A stretch of 64,000 nt of DNA from Adiantum capillus-veneris (Eukaryota > Streptophyta > Polypodiopsida > Polypodiales > Pteridaceae). Within the stretch, counting starts at the first letter, position 1; each line of letters begins with the position of its first letter. A model generated the notes under the pieces. The model was given only the letters and a program-made list of their open reading frames with translations, made no database searches and had not been told where the DNA came from. The position numbers were made by a program, and so were the translations under genes. The stretch is from contig CM043942.1 in the NCBI GenBank assembly GCA_014529385.2, forward strand, positions 26,292,469 to 26,356,468, read 5' to 3'. This document shows, piece after piece, positions 33,159 to 44,675 of this stretch.

Positions 33159-34070
33159 ATCTCCCACTTGGAGACTGATCTCCAAACCAAACTTGTGACT
33201 GCTTTCCATCCTGACTTCTTATCCTTGAATGCCAATTGAAGATGAGAAAAAGCTCAACTTCTCCTTATTGACCACCTTCCTAAATATGTCTGCAAGATTT
33301 TCACTTGTATGCACCTTTTTTAGCTTTAGTTGTCCCTCTTCCAAAAGAGTGCGTATGAAGTTATATCTCACCTTAATGTGCTTTGTCCTTGAATGAAAGG
33401 CTGAGTTCTTCGCAAGATGGATAGTGCTTTGGCTATCACTGTACAAGACACAATTTTCTTGTTTGAATCCAAGCCCTTCCAAGAATCTGTGAAGCCACAA
33501 AATTTCTTTGGTTGCCTTCGTCATTGCTACATACTCTGCTTCCGTGGTAGAAAGTAAGACCACTTTTTGCAGCTTTGAAACCCATCTTACTGATGTGCCT
33601 CCAACCAGTAGTGCTCCTTTGAGTATCTTTGTCACCTGTCATATCAGCAACAGAATACCCTTCTAGAAAAATATCAGTTTCTTCAAAATACAAAGCAGTT
33701 GTTGTTGTCCCTTTTAGATACCTACGTATCCACTTCACAGCTTGCCAGTGCTCTTTACATGGGTTGTCCATGGACCTATTTACAACTCCCACTGCATGTG
33801 CAATGTCTGGACTTGTCCAGACCATAGAATACATAAGAGAACATACCACTATTGCATATGGAACTTTAGAAATATAGGCTATCTCCTCTTGTGTTTATGG
33901 ACACATATCCTTGGTTAGTTTAAAGTGACTAGCCAAAGGTGTAGAAACCGTTTTTGCATTTTGCATTGCAAACCTTTCTAGTACCTTCTTGATGTAATCC
34001 TCTTGAGATAGCTTTATTGTCTTCTTCGTCCTTTCCCTTGATATCTTCATACCATGTCTCCTGTTTGCAG
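33159..34070 (-). pseudogene. Copia RT end and RNase H, unit 1 copy
   Basis: On the minus strand, about 34065 to 33220 encodes the end of the copia RT and its RNase H: SREDYIKKVLERF-like sequence, then MVWTSPDIAHAVGVVNRSM, WIRRYLKGTTTTALYF, STTEAEYVAMTKATKEILWL, LYSDSQSTIHLAKN, SRTKHIKVRYNFIRTLLEEG and KVHTSENLADIF. It is closely related to 55778-56607. The coding sequence is cut at 34070 by the junction with unit 2. Two overlapping frames show a frameshift near 33600, plus one stop near 33896. Confidence 0.9.
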
Positions 34071-34375
34071 CTGGTCACGTGTTTCAGAGTGCTTGTCAAG
34101 TGGTATAAAGTGCTAGCCATGTGGTTCAGGGGGGTGTTCAAGTGGTTCAAGGGGCTTGTCAAGTGATATAAAGTGCTTAAAAGTGCAGGTCAGGTGGTCC
34201 AAAGTGCTGGTCATGTTTTTCAGGGGGCTGGTATATGGTGATCAAGTGGAACAAAGTGTTGTCCAAGTGGTTTAGGGGGTTGTTCAAGTGGTTAAAAGTG
34301 ATGATCAGGTGGTTCAAAGTGCTGGTCAGCTGGCCAAGTGCTCAAAAATGCATTCAAGTGTTTTAGAAGATGGCT
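34071..34375. repeat. Minisatellite array, unit 2 part
   Basis: The same TCAAGTGGTTCAAAGTGCTGG array as at 13536-14045, but only the part from the 13732 equivalent onward, because the duplication started inside the array. Confidence 0.9.
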
Positions 34376-34596
34376 TTTATAACTCTTTTGTTAACAGTGC
34401 TAGCTATTCAGCAGAGATGATTAGCTATAATTTTAGATGGAAGTAGTCAGGTGATCCCCTCCTTCCAGCTTTGATGTAGTCCTTCTTGACTCTCTTCAAT
34501 ATAGTTCACTACCTCCTTTTTATTTAAATAAAAAAGTGCTAGTTACTGTTAAAAGTGATGGCCAGGTTCTCAAGTCAAATTTATAGAGATAAATTT

Positions 34597-37500
34597 TACA
34601 AGTTCTCCTCTGGGGGCATGCTGTTATAGATTTCCTCGAATATGTCATTTAACATAACATATACATTATGCTCACCTTCCCTCAGGGACATGGAAAATCT
34701 GATGCATCACACCAGATGGGAGAAGATTAGATCACTAGGCTTGTTTACAAAAAGGACATAAGTATCATCTCGGCCATTTACCTTGTCGTAGAATAAGCCC
34801 TCAACCACATATGAATTTTTATTAATGATGTTGTGCCATTGATCCTTTTCCTCTATTTTGGCCAGGCTCTTTGTGCTGGTGTATTTTAGGATGTACAAGT
34901 ATTCATCTGCCTCCTTTGCAGTCACTGCAAAGTTCTGGCCAGCCATCAAGGCATCGCTCAGGTCATCGTGGTGGCCAGCATACATGGGGGCATATTCATC
35001 CTCATCCTCACTCAATGCTTCTCCATCGCTTTCATTCTTAAATTGTGGGTTGTATTTGCAAGTATACCCACCCTTGCGCATGATCTTTGTTGGCACATCT
35101 CCTCCATTGACCTTTGATGCATGCACCACAAAAGCAAGAGAGAAGTTTGTGCCTTAGTCCGTGCATATCCGTCTGACTGTAGCCATTGACACAGTGTCAG
35201 GATTGAGACCCTGTCATGCACTTGCAATCCCATGCTATAACTCTGTCGACATCACTGAACTTGACCTCCCAGAAAGCACCATCGACTTTCTTGTCTATTT
35301 GTGGGCATTGATTTTTGAGAGTTTCATTGAGGAATGCAACAATGCTTGAAGCGTTATGCAGCTCCCACTCGTCAAACTTCATTTGCTCATGTGTGAGGGC
35401 TCTTTTGACCCCACTGCACGAGCCCCGTCGTGTTCACCCTTTCCATGGACTAAAGCAAGGATATTGTGTGTCATTTCAACACCTCCCATATTGAAGAATC
35501 ATGCAACAAAATAGAATGGCCTTTTTGCTTTGAATTGTGATGTAGCACCATCCGACCACACCCTATGTTGCTTGACACTATAGCCATATCTTTTCATCCA
35601 TTCATTGTGCAAAAGAAAATAGTGTTGCACAAACAAAGTATCATGTGTCTTGTCATCAGAGATGTAGAAGTGAGTCGTCTTTTGTGTAGCACCAAGCACA
35701 TCACGTAAGTATGAAATGTGAATAAATATTGTGACCTGAGATGAATACCAATGCATTGACTGGATATCATTTTGCACCTTGAAGGAGTAATTCTCAGCAA
35801 AATTCATTATAGACACCACTACATTGTCAGAAAAATTGGCCAAAAACTCCTTGGAATCTTGAGCTTGCCACCTGTACAAGTAGTTGTGTTTGATGAACTT
35901 CCCTAGTTTCTCTCGGAGCACAGAATGAAACCCATCGGACTGAGCTTCTGAACCACGAGGTCTTTTTGACATTTAACTAGACCTTCTTCATCCTTTTCTT
36001 GTGTAGGAACCTTGTCAAAAATCTTGACACTCATTCTACAGATACAATCACTCTCTTTGATGGGACACAAGAAGAGCCTTTCAATCCCACAATCAGTGCA
36101 TGTTCCCAAAAGACATTTGCTATGGTGAAAAGCATTATCAGTTGGCTTTCGTCACAATACAGACTCCCATAGTTCTGTCAAGGATGAAAAGTGGCTTTTG
36201 ATGATGTGAACTACACTATTCCACCACTCGAATTGCACACAAGACACTTGCAAAAGCATGAAGTTCCATGTAGCCCGTATCTTCAATGATGCATCTGATC
36301 ATCAACCCTCCTTCAAGTAAACAAGCTGAACATGGTATTCCCAACAACAGGTGTTGCGGTCCTTAACTTGCATACAAAGTATGGCTTCAGACCCTCAAAG
36401 CATCTAAGGGACATGCTAATATTAACTTTGAACCTCCTGGAACTGCATGTACAAATCCCTCTACCACACAAAAGAAATTTAATAATACTATAAAGTACTG
36501 AAATCTAATTGCAACACTTACCTACTACCACCTCGGGGTGTATTTTCACAAAAGTAGGTATGAATTCAACTTTTGTCCACAAAAAAGGTAGGTATGTCAT
36601 TTTTCCACCTTTTCAACCAAAGTGAGGTGGGGTCGGTTGAGCAGTGGGAGTTGGTGTCTATTTCTAGAATTTCACAATTTCTACTTCAGTTTTTTGTATT
36701 GTTGAACTTTTGTCCACTAGTAAAGCAATTCAGTGCACTTGGAGAACACTCTGAAGCACTTTGGGGCACTTTTAAGCACTCTGCAACACTTTAAAGTACT
36801 TTGGGGCACTTGAAAGCACTCTTTTGCACTTTGTGGCACTTTCAAGCAACCTGTCATGCACTTTGGTGCCCTTTGAAGCACTATGCAGCATTGTAAAGCA
36901 CTTTCGGGCACCTGAAAGCACTCTGAAGCACTTTAGTACACTTTATGAGCACTTTGTGGCACTTGATAGAACTCTGAAGCACTTTGGTGCAATTTGAGCT
37001 ACTTTGGTGCACTTTACAGGCACTCTGAAGCACTTTGTGGCACTTCAAAATGCTTTGAGACACTCTGTGGCACTTTCGAGCACTATGAAGCACTTTATGA
37101 TAGTTTCAAGCACTATGAAGCACTTTGGGGCACGAAATAGAATTGTGTGGCACTTTGAAGCACTCTGAAGCACTTTTTGATGCTTTCAAGCACTCTAAAG
37201 CACTATAAAGTACTTTGAAGCGCTTTGAAGCACTCTGCAACACTTTAAACCACTCTTGGGCACTTGAAAGCACTTTGAAGTGCACTTTAAGGGCTCTTTG
37301 AAAGCACTTCGGTGCTATTTAAGACCACTCTGAGGCACATTGTGGCACTCTGCAGCAATCCAAAGCACTTTAGATTTTAGAAAGCACTCCGAAGAACTCT
37401 AAAGTACTTTGTGGCACTTTCAAGCACCATGAAGCACTTTAGTGCACTTTGGAAGCACTCTGTTATACTTTGAAGCACTTTTTGGCGCTTTCAAGCATTT

Positions 37501-38240
37501 GCAAGCTCTAAGTGATGCACTTTGAAGCACTTTGAGACACTTATAAAGAATTTCAAAGCTTTTGGAAGCACCCAAAATTACTAAGGAAAGCAGTGTGACA
37601 TACTTTTAAGATGCTCTGGCTTATATACTTGAGGTAAATCGAGGAGATGCACCGGATGCACCACATGTGCCCTCTTGTTTGTTTTCTTTCGAACAATATC
37701 TTTCTTGTTTCGGGTAATGCGGATTTCAATAAACCAAAATTGAAACACGATCTCTCTGATTTTGATTGTTAAGGTACTGGTTCTATGTTGTTGACGTTAA
37801 CACGTGTCTAATGGAAGTGACCCCTCCTCCATATCAGTTTGCAGCCAAAAACTGGCTCTCGTGATATTTCTTTGATGAAGTCCTAATGCCTTCGCAACAT
37901 CACTATTGCTCATTACATTGTCAGTCCCATTGACTCCATTGAGGCATGCCATGACATTAGCCCGTTTCAAAATTAGCTCATTGTTTGAATGAGGAGTCTT
38001 CACCTCAAACAATGTATGAAAAATGTTAGATAAAATCAGCCTCCCAATTGTCTCTGATGTGGATTGCAACACTGAGAACGTTGGATGACTGAGAAGTTAT
38101 TGTAGAATGCTCCATTAAAGACCCTCGGAAAGCCCATGTTTTATTACGCCGACACTTAGAAACTACCCTACAAATTGTCTTTGCCTCCTCCTCATCAACG
38201 TCACCATCCTCTCGTGCTCGTGCCATTCTTTTTTGCATGT
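34597..38240 (-). pseudogene. Uncharacterised transposase-like gene, copy 2
   Basis: This matches copy 1 (14270-18030) throughout. The N-terminal block retains an acidic stretch lost from copy 1 (MARAREDGDVDEEEAKTIC, 38222-38150). The best open piece is 35972-35499 (157 residues), running SKRPRGSEAQSDGF, then KDSKEFLANF-like sequence, VVVSIMNFAENYSF, IQSMHWYSSQVTIFIHISY, FYISDDKTHDTLFVQHYF and HRVWSDGATSQFKAKR. The C-terminal piece, 35129-34707, ends YVVEGLFYDKVNGRDDTYVLF. Frameshifts near 36370-36440 are shared with copy 1. Stops in the N-terminal block (GL*WSILQ) are private. It lacks an intact reading frame. Confidence 0.6.
36715..37570. repeat. Intronic minisatellite array, unit 2
   Basis: The same AGCACTTTG array as at 16375-17340, about 100 bases shorter, with units missing at several points. 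Length change between copies shows unit gain or loss after duplication. Confidence 0.9.
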
Positions 38241-38435
38241 TTCTTTCTTCCCTCTTCTTTGCAGCCCATCAGTTTTGTAGAATCAGCTTAAGATCCCTTT
38301 GGACATGCTGTGTAGCAGATAATGGAGGAATGTAAAGGTGGTTTGTACTGCCATTATTATTATTATGTGATTCCATGTGCAATGTGCAAGGATGCTAATG
38401 ACAGAATAATGAAGAGATTCAAAACAATGCCATAG

Positions 38436-38440
<5 letters not shown>

Positions 38441-38524
<84 letters not shown>

Positions 38525-38615
38525 TTTATTGAAGTTGAATATGGATGGCAATGAGGAGCTGGTTGATATGGCTTTGTGCTATGCCCACAAGCACCTGCAG
38601 TGGCTATGAAGGGCT

Positions 38616-38709
<94 letters not shown>
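38441..38709. repeat. Paired (GA)n tracts, unit 2
   Basis: GA tracts at 38441-38521 and 38619-38709 are separated by the same spacer as in unit 1. The second tract is slightly longer than its partner. Confidence 0.97.
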
Positions 38710-38711
<2 letters not shown>

Positions 38712-38989
38712 TGGGCACAAGAGGTGGAGGGACCCATTGAGACAGCGCTGTAGAGAGCCTAGAGGAGTGGTGGCGGTGAGAGGGAATTTAAATGTGCAGG
38801 CAGTTACTACTTTAAGCTTGAGTATTAAAGTGAAATGGAATTGCCAACCTGCCTAAATTTCAACCTATCAGCCAAAAAAGATTTTATCTTTCCTTTATAT
38901 GAAATGAAAATGAATAACCCACCATCCATTTCATCTCCTCCCAAAGGAGTGTCTAAGACACTCCTTTTTGGTACCACCTAAACACACTA

Positions 38990-39201
38990 TTAGCCATGGA
39001 AAAGGTGACAGTAATTGCTAAAATGGCTAGGCCAACAAACATCAATGAATCTCAAGCATTTATGGGACATTGTGGCTATTTTCTTAGATTCATCTACATA
39101 TATGCAATCATAACTAAACCCATTTATAGCGTTATCACTCATTTTGAGTGGACAAATGAATGTGAGGAGTCATTCTAGAAGCTCAAACAAGCTTGGACCA
39201 T
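38990..39201 (+). pseudogene. Ty3-gypsy RT fragment, copy 2
   Basis: Same as 18690-18901: KVTVIAKMARPTNINESQAF and MGHCGYFLRFI, one stop after EESF, ending at GACCA (39197-39201), the target-site duplication of the gag-only element. Unlike unit 1, the RNase H-integrase continuation is not downstream in the same direction but inverted at 40077-42324. Confidence 0.88.
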
Positions 39202-40076
39202 GTAATGTACCCAATATTTTTCAATAGAAGTATTTCATTTACTTTGCAAATATTTGAGGTTTTCATTTTATTAAATCAAAGAGCATTCTAATGGAATGAT
39301 CGGCTCAAAAATCGGACTTTAGGACTATTAATTATGAACCTTATTCACTTGAAAACAATAACGTTGATGGGAAACTTAAGCCTCAAGATTGTATCTAAAG
39401 ATAAGAGTTGACTCTTTTGGAAAGAGAGAGTAATTTTAGGAAAGGAAGAGAAATTTTAGGAAACGAGGAGTAATTTTAGAGGAGAAGGAGTAGGAGGAGT
39501 ACTTCTAGGAAAGAAAGAGAGGAGGAGCTTAGTTTAGAGCTCTTTTCTTGGGAGCCAAGTTTCATCCAAGAGGTTCGAAATCGCGCATCAAAATCCGTAT
39601 CCATTAAAAAAAATAAATATATATATATATATTATAACAGTCGTGAACGTGTGCGGACTTATCTGTCCTTCCTCCCTCTATTCTTAGCTAGCCTTGAAAG
39701 CCTATATAAAGACCCTCTCCCTTCACCTTGAGGACACACACTCTCAGAAGTGGAAGCTCTCTTGTCTTGACGTCGGAGTTATCTTCTCTGCCTCAACCTC
39801 TCTCTCTCTCAAGCTCTTACCCTCAAGCCATCTCCATCTCCAACTTCTTTCTCTATCATCATCGTGTTATCCCTCAAATTCTTGAGTTCCCTTTCTCATT
39901 TTCTCTCTTCTCTACATCGATACGATGGCCCTGAAGCGAGTTACTCGAAGCGCGAAGGACTCTCATGTCGCTCTACCTCCAAGGAAGGAGCAAAAGAAGA
40001 TATCATCTACTCCAAACGTTGCTGAAGCGGATGTATTGGTCGTGGAAGAAGTTGAAGCCGTCCAACCTCAAACACA
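39202..40076 (+). repeat. 5' LTR of the gag-only element, first part, unit 2
   Basis: This corresponds to 18902 to about 19795, then stops abruptly after CAACCTCAAACAC. The next base belongs to the inverted gypsy segment. It carries the TATA box (39703-39711) and the short MALKRVTRSAKDSH frame (39925). The (AT)n tract is mostly replaced by A-rich sequence. Confidence 0.88.
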
Positions 40077-42324
40077 ATTTTTAGGCACCCAAATTTGTTT
40101 TGGGTGATTTCCACTTGAAAACTTGAATGCTCACTTCTTATTGGGCTTCTTCAATCATTTACTACCTTTTAAGCTTCTATTCTTTTGCTACATGCATCCT
40201 TTGCAAAAGGTCATTAGTCAACAATCGATGATATTTGCAAAGTCAACATCCACTACTCCAATTTTCCATGATCTCTCCATCTAATGTAGCTAGTTTGACA
40301 ATACCACTCGGCGAAACATCCTCAATGACAAACGGACCGTGTCTCTTTTTTCTTGAATTTGGGTATATGTTGTTTCAAGGAGTAAACTAGAACCAAATCC
40401 CCTTGTCTGAAAACTTTTGTCAGCAAATGTGAGTCAAAAAATGTTTCTTTTTGTTTTTGTGCATATATATGGGCAATGGCCACCATTCTTTGTTCATCTA
40501 GTCATTTTAAGTTCTCAAGTCATTCTAACAACTCGTGCCCTTTCCATTTTAACCCATGTGTAACTCTGAGAGTGGGTAATAAAAATTCTATAGGCAAAAT
40601 TGCATCTAAACCATAGACCAAGCTGAAAGGAGTTGTGTTCAAGGCTGTTTTGCATGAAACTCAATAGGCCAACAAGGCTAAATAAAGATGCATTTCCCAG
40701 TCAATCCTTCTTGCACTAACTATCTTGGTTAGCACCAAACTCAAGATCTTGCTAGTATGTTCTGCTTGAACGTTTGCTTGAGGATGATAGGGTGTAGAAT
40801 TGTTATGCATTACCATAAACCCATTTAGCAAGTATTATATCACCTCATTGAGGAAATGTGAACCTTGACCATTTACAAGCTCAATAAAAAGTCCATACCT
40901 AGTGAATATGCATTTGTACAAGAATTCCACTGAGGTTAGAGAATCATTCTTCCTAGTGGCTCTTGCCTTGGCCCATTTGGTTAAGTAATCCATGGCGACA
41001 ATAATATATTGTGCCTTAGTTTTGTATGCTAGTGGTTGTATTGGACTTAAAAATGCTATACCCTGCTTAGAAAATGTGCGAGCTCCCATCATAGGTTGCA
41101 ATTGCATATACTGTTGATCCTCCCTGGCATCTTTGCTCGCTGACAAGAATCACATCATCCAACAAATTCTTTGGCATCAGCAAAAAAGGTTGGCCACCAC
41201 CATATGCCTACCATGAATATAGCCTTGGCTATAGTTTCATGAGAGAAGTGGTCTGCTGCGAGACCCGCATGAGCTTGCGTGAGGATAGGAAGATATTCCT
41301 CTTTATTGGCACACATCCTAGGCTATTGGTCCTTTCCTTATTGATACAGTTGATTTCCAATCATTGCATAGTTGGTCGCTTTAGTCTCCATTGATCTTTG
41401 TTGTTGTTTACTCATATCTTTAGGTAATGTTTTGTTGGTTAGATATTCCACTAGATATCTACCCCATTACGGTGTCACTAAAATTTGGAATAATGTGGCA
41501 TGGGGTATGGTGTATTTTTCCTTACATTGAGAGAAATGATTCATGTAATTATGAATGTCTTTCTTCATGGTAGGCCAACAAACCCCTAGCCAAGCCAATC
41601 ATCATATGGTTTGGTCTATTGCAAAATGAAGTCCTATTGTTGTAGTATGAGCTTGACTCAAGTAATTTTCTTGTTCCTCCGGGCCAATGCATAAAGGTAG
41701 AATTCAATCCTTGTTTTTTCGATATAGTCTCCCTGTCAACAATTGATATAGGGCAGACTTCTCTATCGATTGTGGTGTGAGAGAAAGTGGTATTTGTGAA
41801 TCTACTTGTGCTATGTCCATTAGAGATACTAGATCTTCTGACCATTTAGGAATAATTTCCACTGAGAACAGATAAGCATATGGTAAATCATCATCTACCC
41901 CTTTTGGTGCTTTCCCTGAGGTCATCCTTGGCAGATGATCCACTCTTTGGTGCATGGGGCCCTTTTTGACTACCACTATGAAATCAAACTCAAGTAGGAT
42001 GATAAACCACCTTACAATTTTTCGTGTATTGTAGGGCTTGTTTACCGAATAGAGCAAGGCTTGATGGTCTAAAAAAAAAACAAGCTTGTTAGCTAGCAAA
42101 TAGTGTCTAAATTACTTAACTGCATACACCATTCTAAGTCCTTCCCTCTTAGTGGTAGTGAGATTCTTCTCTGCTAGGTTTAGTGTTTACTGGCATATGA
42201 TATAGGGAAATCCATAGTCCCCTCTTTTGGCTAAGCTAATATGCAACCAATAGAAAAATTTAAAGCATCTACATGCACATGGAAAACTTATTATAGTATG
42301 GACTCTTCAATTGGTGTTGTGGTC
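40077..42324 (-). pseudogene. Ty3-gypsy RNase H and integrase, copy 2 (inverted)
   Basis: The reverse-strand equivalent of 24636-26818. Pieces include RNase H HYLLANKLVFFLDHQALLYSV (42099-41704), the H2C2-linker remnant (41845-41549) and the integrase core (41146-40835, YIIVAMDYLTKWAKA). The second catalytic site reads LVNGQGSHF where unit 1 has LVSDQGSHF, so the Asp is lost. The target-site duplication appears as TGGTC at 42320-42324 next to the inverted LTR. Confidence 0.88.
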
Positions 42325-44385
42325 TATGAGGTCACCAACCCCGAGAAGATTGGGGCGACTTTGATAGATGGCCTTCCTTTATTCTCCTTTCCCGCTGATG
42401 ACACTCTACTCCGTTTCCACAAAGTAGAGATATGAGCAAAAGAAGAGAGGAAGTCCTCTATCCATCGTTTACGTGGTTATAAGGGTCATATGCCAAAAGC
42501 CAAGTCGATAAATCTAGGATTCTAATGAAGTTGTTTCCTAACATAAAAATGAAATCTCATTGACATATTTTGAATCCATAAACAACGCCTTTTTCCCCAC
42601 GTTTAAAAGGCACGGTCGCCATCCATAAACCATAAATACGATATAAGACTTAATCTAAATTAAATAGTAATCTTGTGTCACGTAGATTTGGGTCATCTTG
42701 ACTCTTGGCACAATGAGTCTCTAATTTCACTTGTCCTAATAAGAGGGAGTTGAGAGTTTCTCGACTAATCGATACCACCCATCCTTGACTGGCAACCTAA
42801 CCCAACCCCCACACTCACACTTTTTACCACATTGTTTTACATATACAAATAGGTTCTTTTATACACCGTTCAAACAATACGAAAAAAATTCAAACAAGAC
42901 CTAATGAAGACAACCCTATTATTCAACAAAAATAACTTTGCCAATTTCTCATGAATTGCCGCTACCCGTGGACTTTCTTTGTCTAACCAACAGAGCCTTT
43001 GCAAAGGATTTATTCGCTAACTGCGAATTACGCAACCTTCCCATCTTGCTAATCGCGAGGCATCTCACTACCCGCAAGGCATCTTGATAACCGCCAGGCA
43101 TCCCGCTACGCGCGAAGCATCTTGCTAAGCTCCAGGCATCTCGCTACCCGCGAGGCATTTCGCTAACCGCGAGGAACAAAAGAGAGCCGATAACCTCAGC
43201 TTAATCTCCGCTAAATGCGAAATCATCTCGCTACCCCGCGAGGAACAAAAGATATTCTTTCAACAATTCTTTTCTTTAAATGATTCTGCAAACATGATCA
43301 ACCAATTCTTAATATCAATCACAATCCACTTATCAAACAATAACAATAACAATTTAACAAACAACGATAATCAATCAAATATTTCTTTCACTAATCTATA
43401 AAAACATATGCTTGTTTCTTGTGATAGTATCACGTTTCTCGGACAGTTTAATGGAATTCATAGGCTTGACTTACCGGTCATCATGTATAATGATGCAAAA
43501 TTATAAATTCATCTTACGAGATTAGCGACATGTTCAATTACCTCCCGTTTTGAGGTTGGACGGCTTCGACTTCTTTCGCGACCAATACATCCGCTTCAGC
43601 AACGTTGGAGTAGATGATATCTTTTTTTGCACCTTCCTTGGAGGTGGAGCGTCCTTCGAGCTTCGAGTAAGTCACTTTGGGGCCATTGTATCAATGTAGA
43701 GAAGAGAGAAAGTTAGAAAGAGAACTCAAGAATTTGAGGGGTAACACGATGATGGTAGAGAAAGAAGTTGGAGATGGAGATGGCTTGAGGGAGAGTGGTT
43801 GAGGGAGAGAAGGTAACTCTGACGAGCAAGAGAGCTTCTGCTCCCGAGAGTGTGTGTCCTCAAGGTGAAGGGAGAGGGTCTTTATATAGGCTCTCAAGAC
43901 CAGCTAAGAATAGAGGGAGGAAGGAGAGATAAGTCCGTGCACGTTCATGGCTGTCATTAAAAAAATAAAAAATAAAAAAATTGCGGATATGGATTTCGAT
44001 GTGCGATTTCGAACCTCTTGGATGAAACTTGGCTCCCATGAAAAGAGCTCTAAACTAAGCTCCTCCTCTCTTTCTTTCCTAAAAGTACTCCTCCTACTCC
44101 TTCTCCTCCAAAATTACTCCTCCTTTCCTGAAATTGCTCACCCTTTTCTAAAATTACTCTCTCTTTCCAAAAGAGTAAACTCTTATCTTTAGATACAATC
44201 TTGAGGCTTAAGTTTCCCATCAATGTTATTGTTTTCAAGTAAATAAGGTTCATAATTAATAGTTCTAAAGTCTGATTTTTGAGCCGATCGTTCCATTAGA
44301 TTGCTATTTGATTTAATAAAATGTAAACCTCAAATATTTGCAAAGTAAATGAAATACTTGTATTGAAAAATATTGGGTACATTAC
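42325..44385 (-). repeat. 3' LTR of the gag-only element, unit 2, inverted
   Basis: The reverse complement of 22560-24635, with minisatellite (43010-43245), splice-donor-like site (complement GACTTACC near 43469) and TATA box (about 43880). It ends CATTAC at 44385. The last base expected (A) is replaced by the start of the copia insertion. Confidence 0.9.
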
Positions 44386-44581
44386 TGAAGGAGTACGAGC
44401 TGAAGTGCGACGAGAGAGAGAGAGAGTGCGAGAAGAAGAGCACGACGATATGGTGAACTCGCTCTACTGTAATGTGTAGAGCATAGTGAGTTCCTATTAG
44501 GTTTTAACAAAAGAATATGTGTACATACCTGGTGGCCTGCCCATTTACCTGGGCGAACACATTGGGCTTTATACCCCAACA
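44386..44581 (-). repeat. 3' LTR of copia C
   Basis: On the minus strand it runs from TGTTGGGGTATAAAGCCC to GTACTCCTTCA, preceded by the purine tract AAGTAGGAGGT. A sister LTR is not found near 48.6-49.1 kb. Confidence 0.75.
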
Positions 44582-44675
44582 ACCTCCTACTTAAAGTCCA
44601 ATGTGGTACTTTAAGTGTGAGAGAAGCTACTATACAAGCTAATATACAAGAGATGTAGAGAAGTGATGTACTACC

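Larger units (their letters stand above)
13732..34070 (+). repeat. Tandem segmental duplication, unit 1
   Basis: This 20.3-kb block recurs as 34071-56607. Content and order match: minisatellite, transposase-like gene, paired (GA)n tracts, gypsy pol with nested gag-only LTR element, unrecognised ORF, and the copia 3' region. At the junction, copia sequence ending TTTGCAG at 34070 meets minisatellite sequence equivalent to 13732. Unit 1 keeps the gypsy segment colinear, so its arrangement is probably ancestral. It appears to have lost 2.3 kb that unit 2 keeps (52371-54694). Confidence 0.88.

Noticed and set aside
44382-44582. 66-codon minus-strand ORF
   Set aside because: It lies wholly in the copia C LTR and has no coding features.
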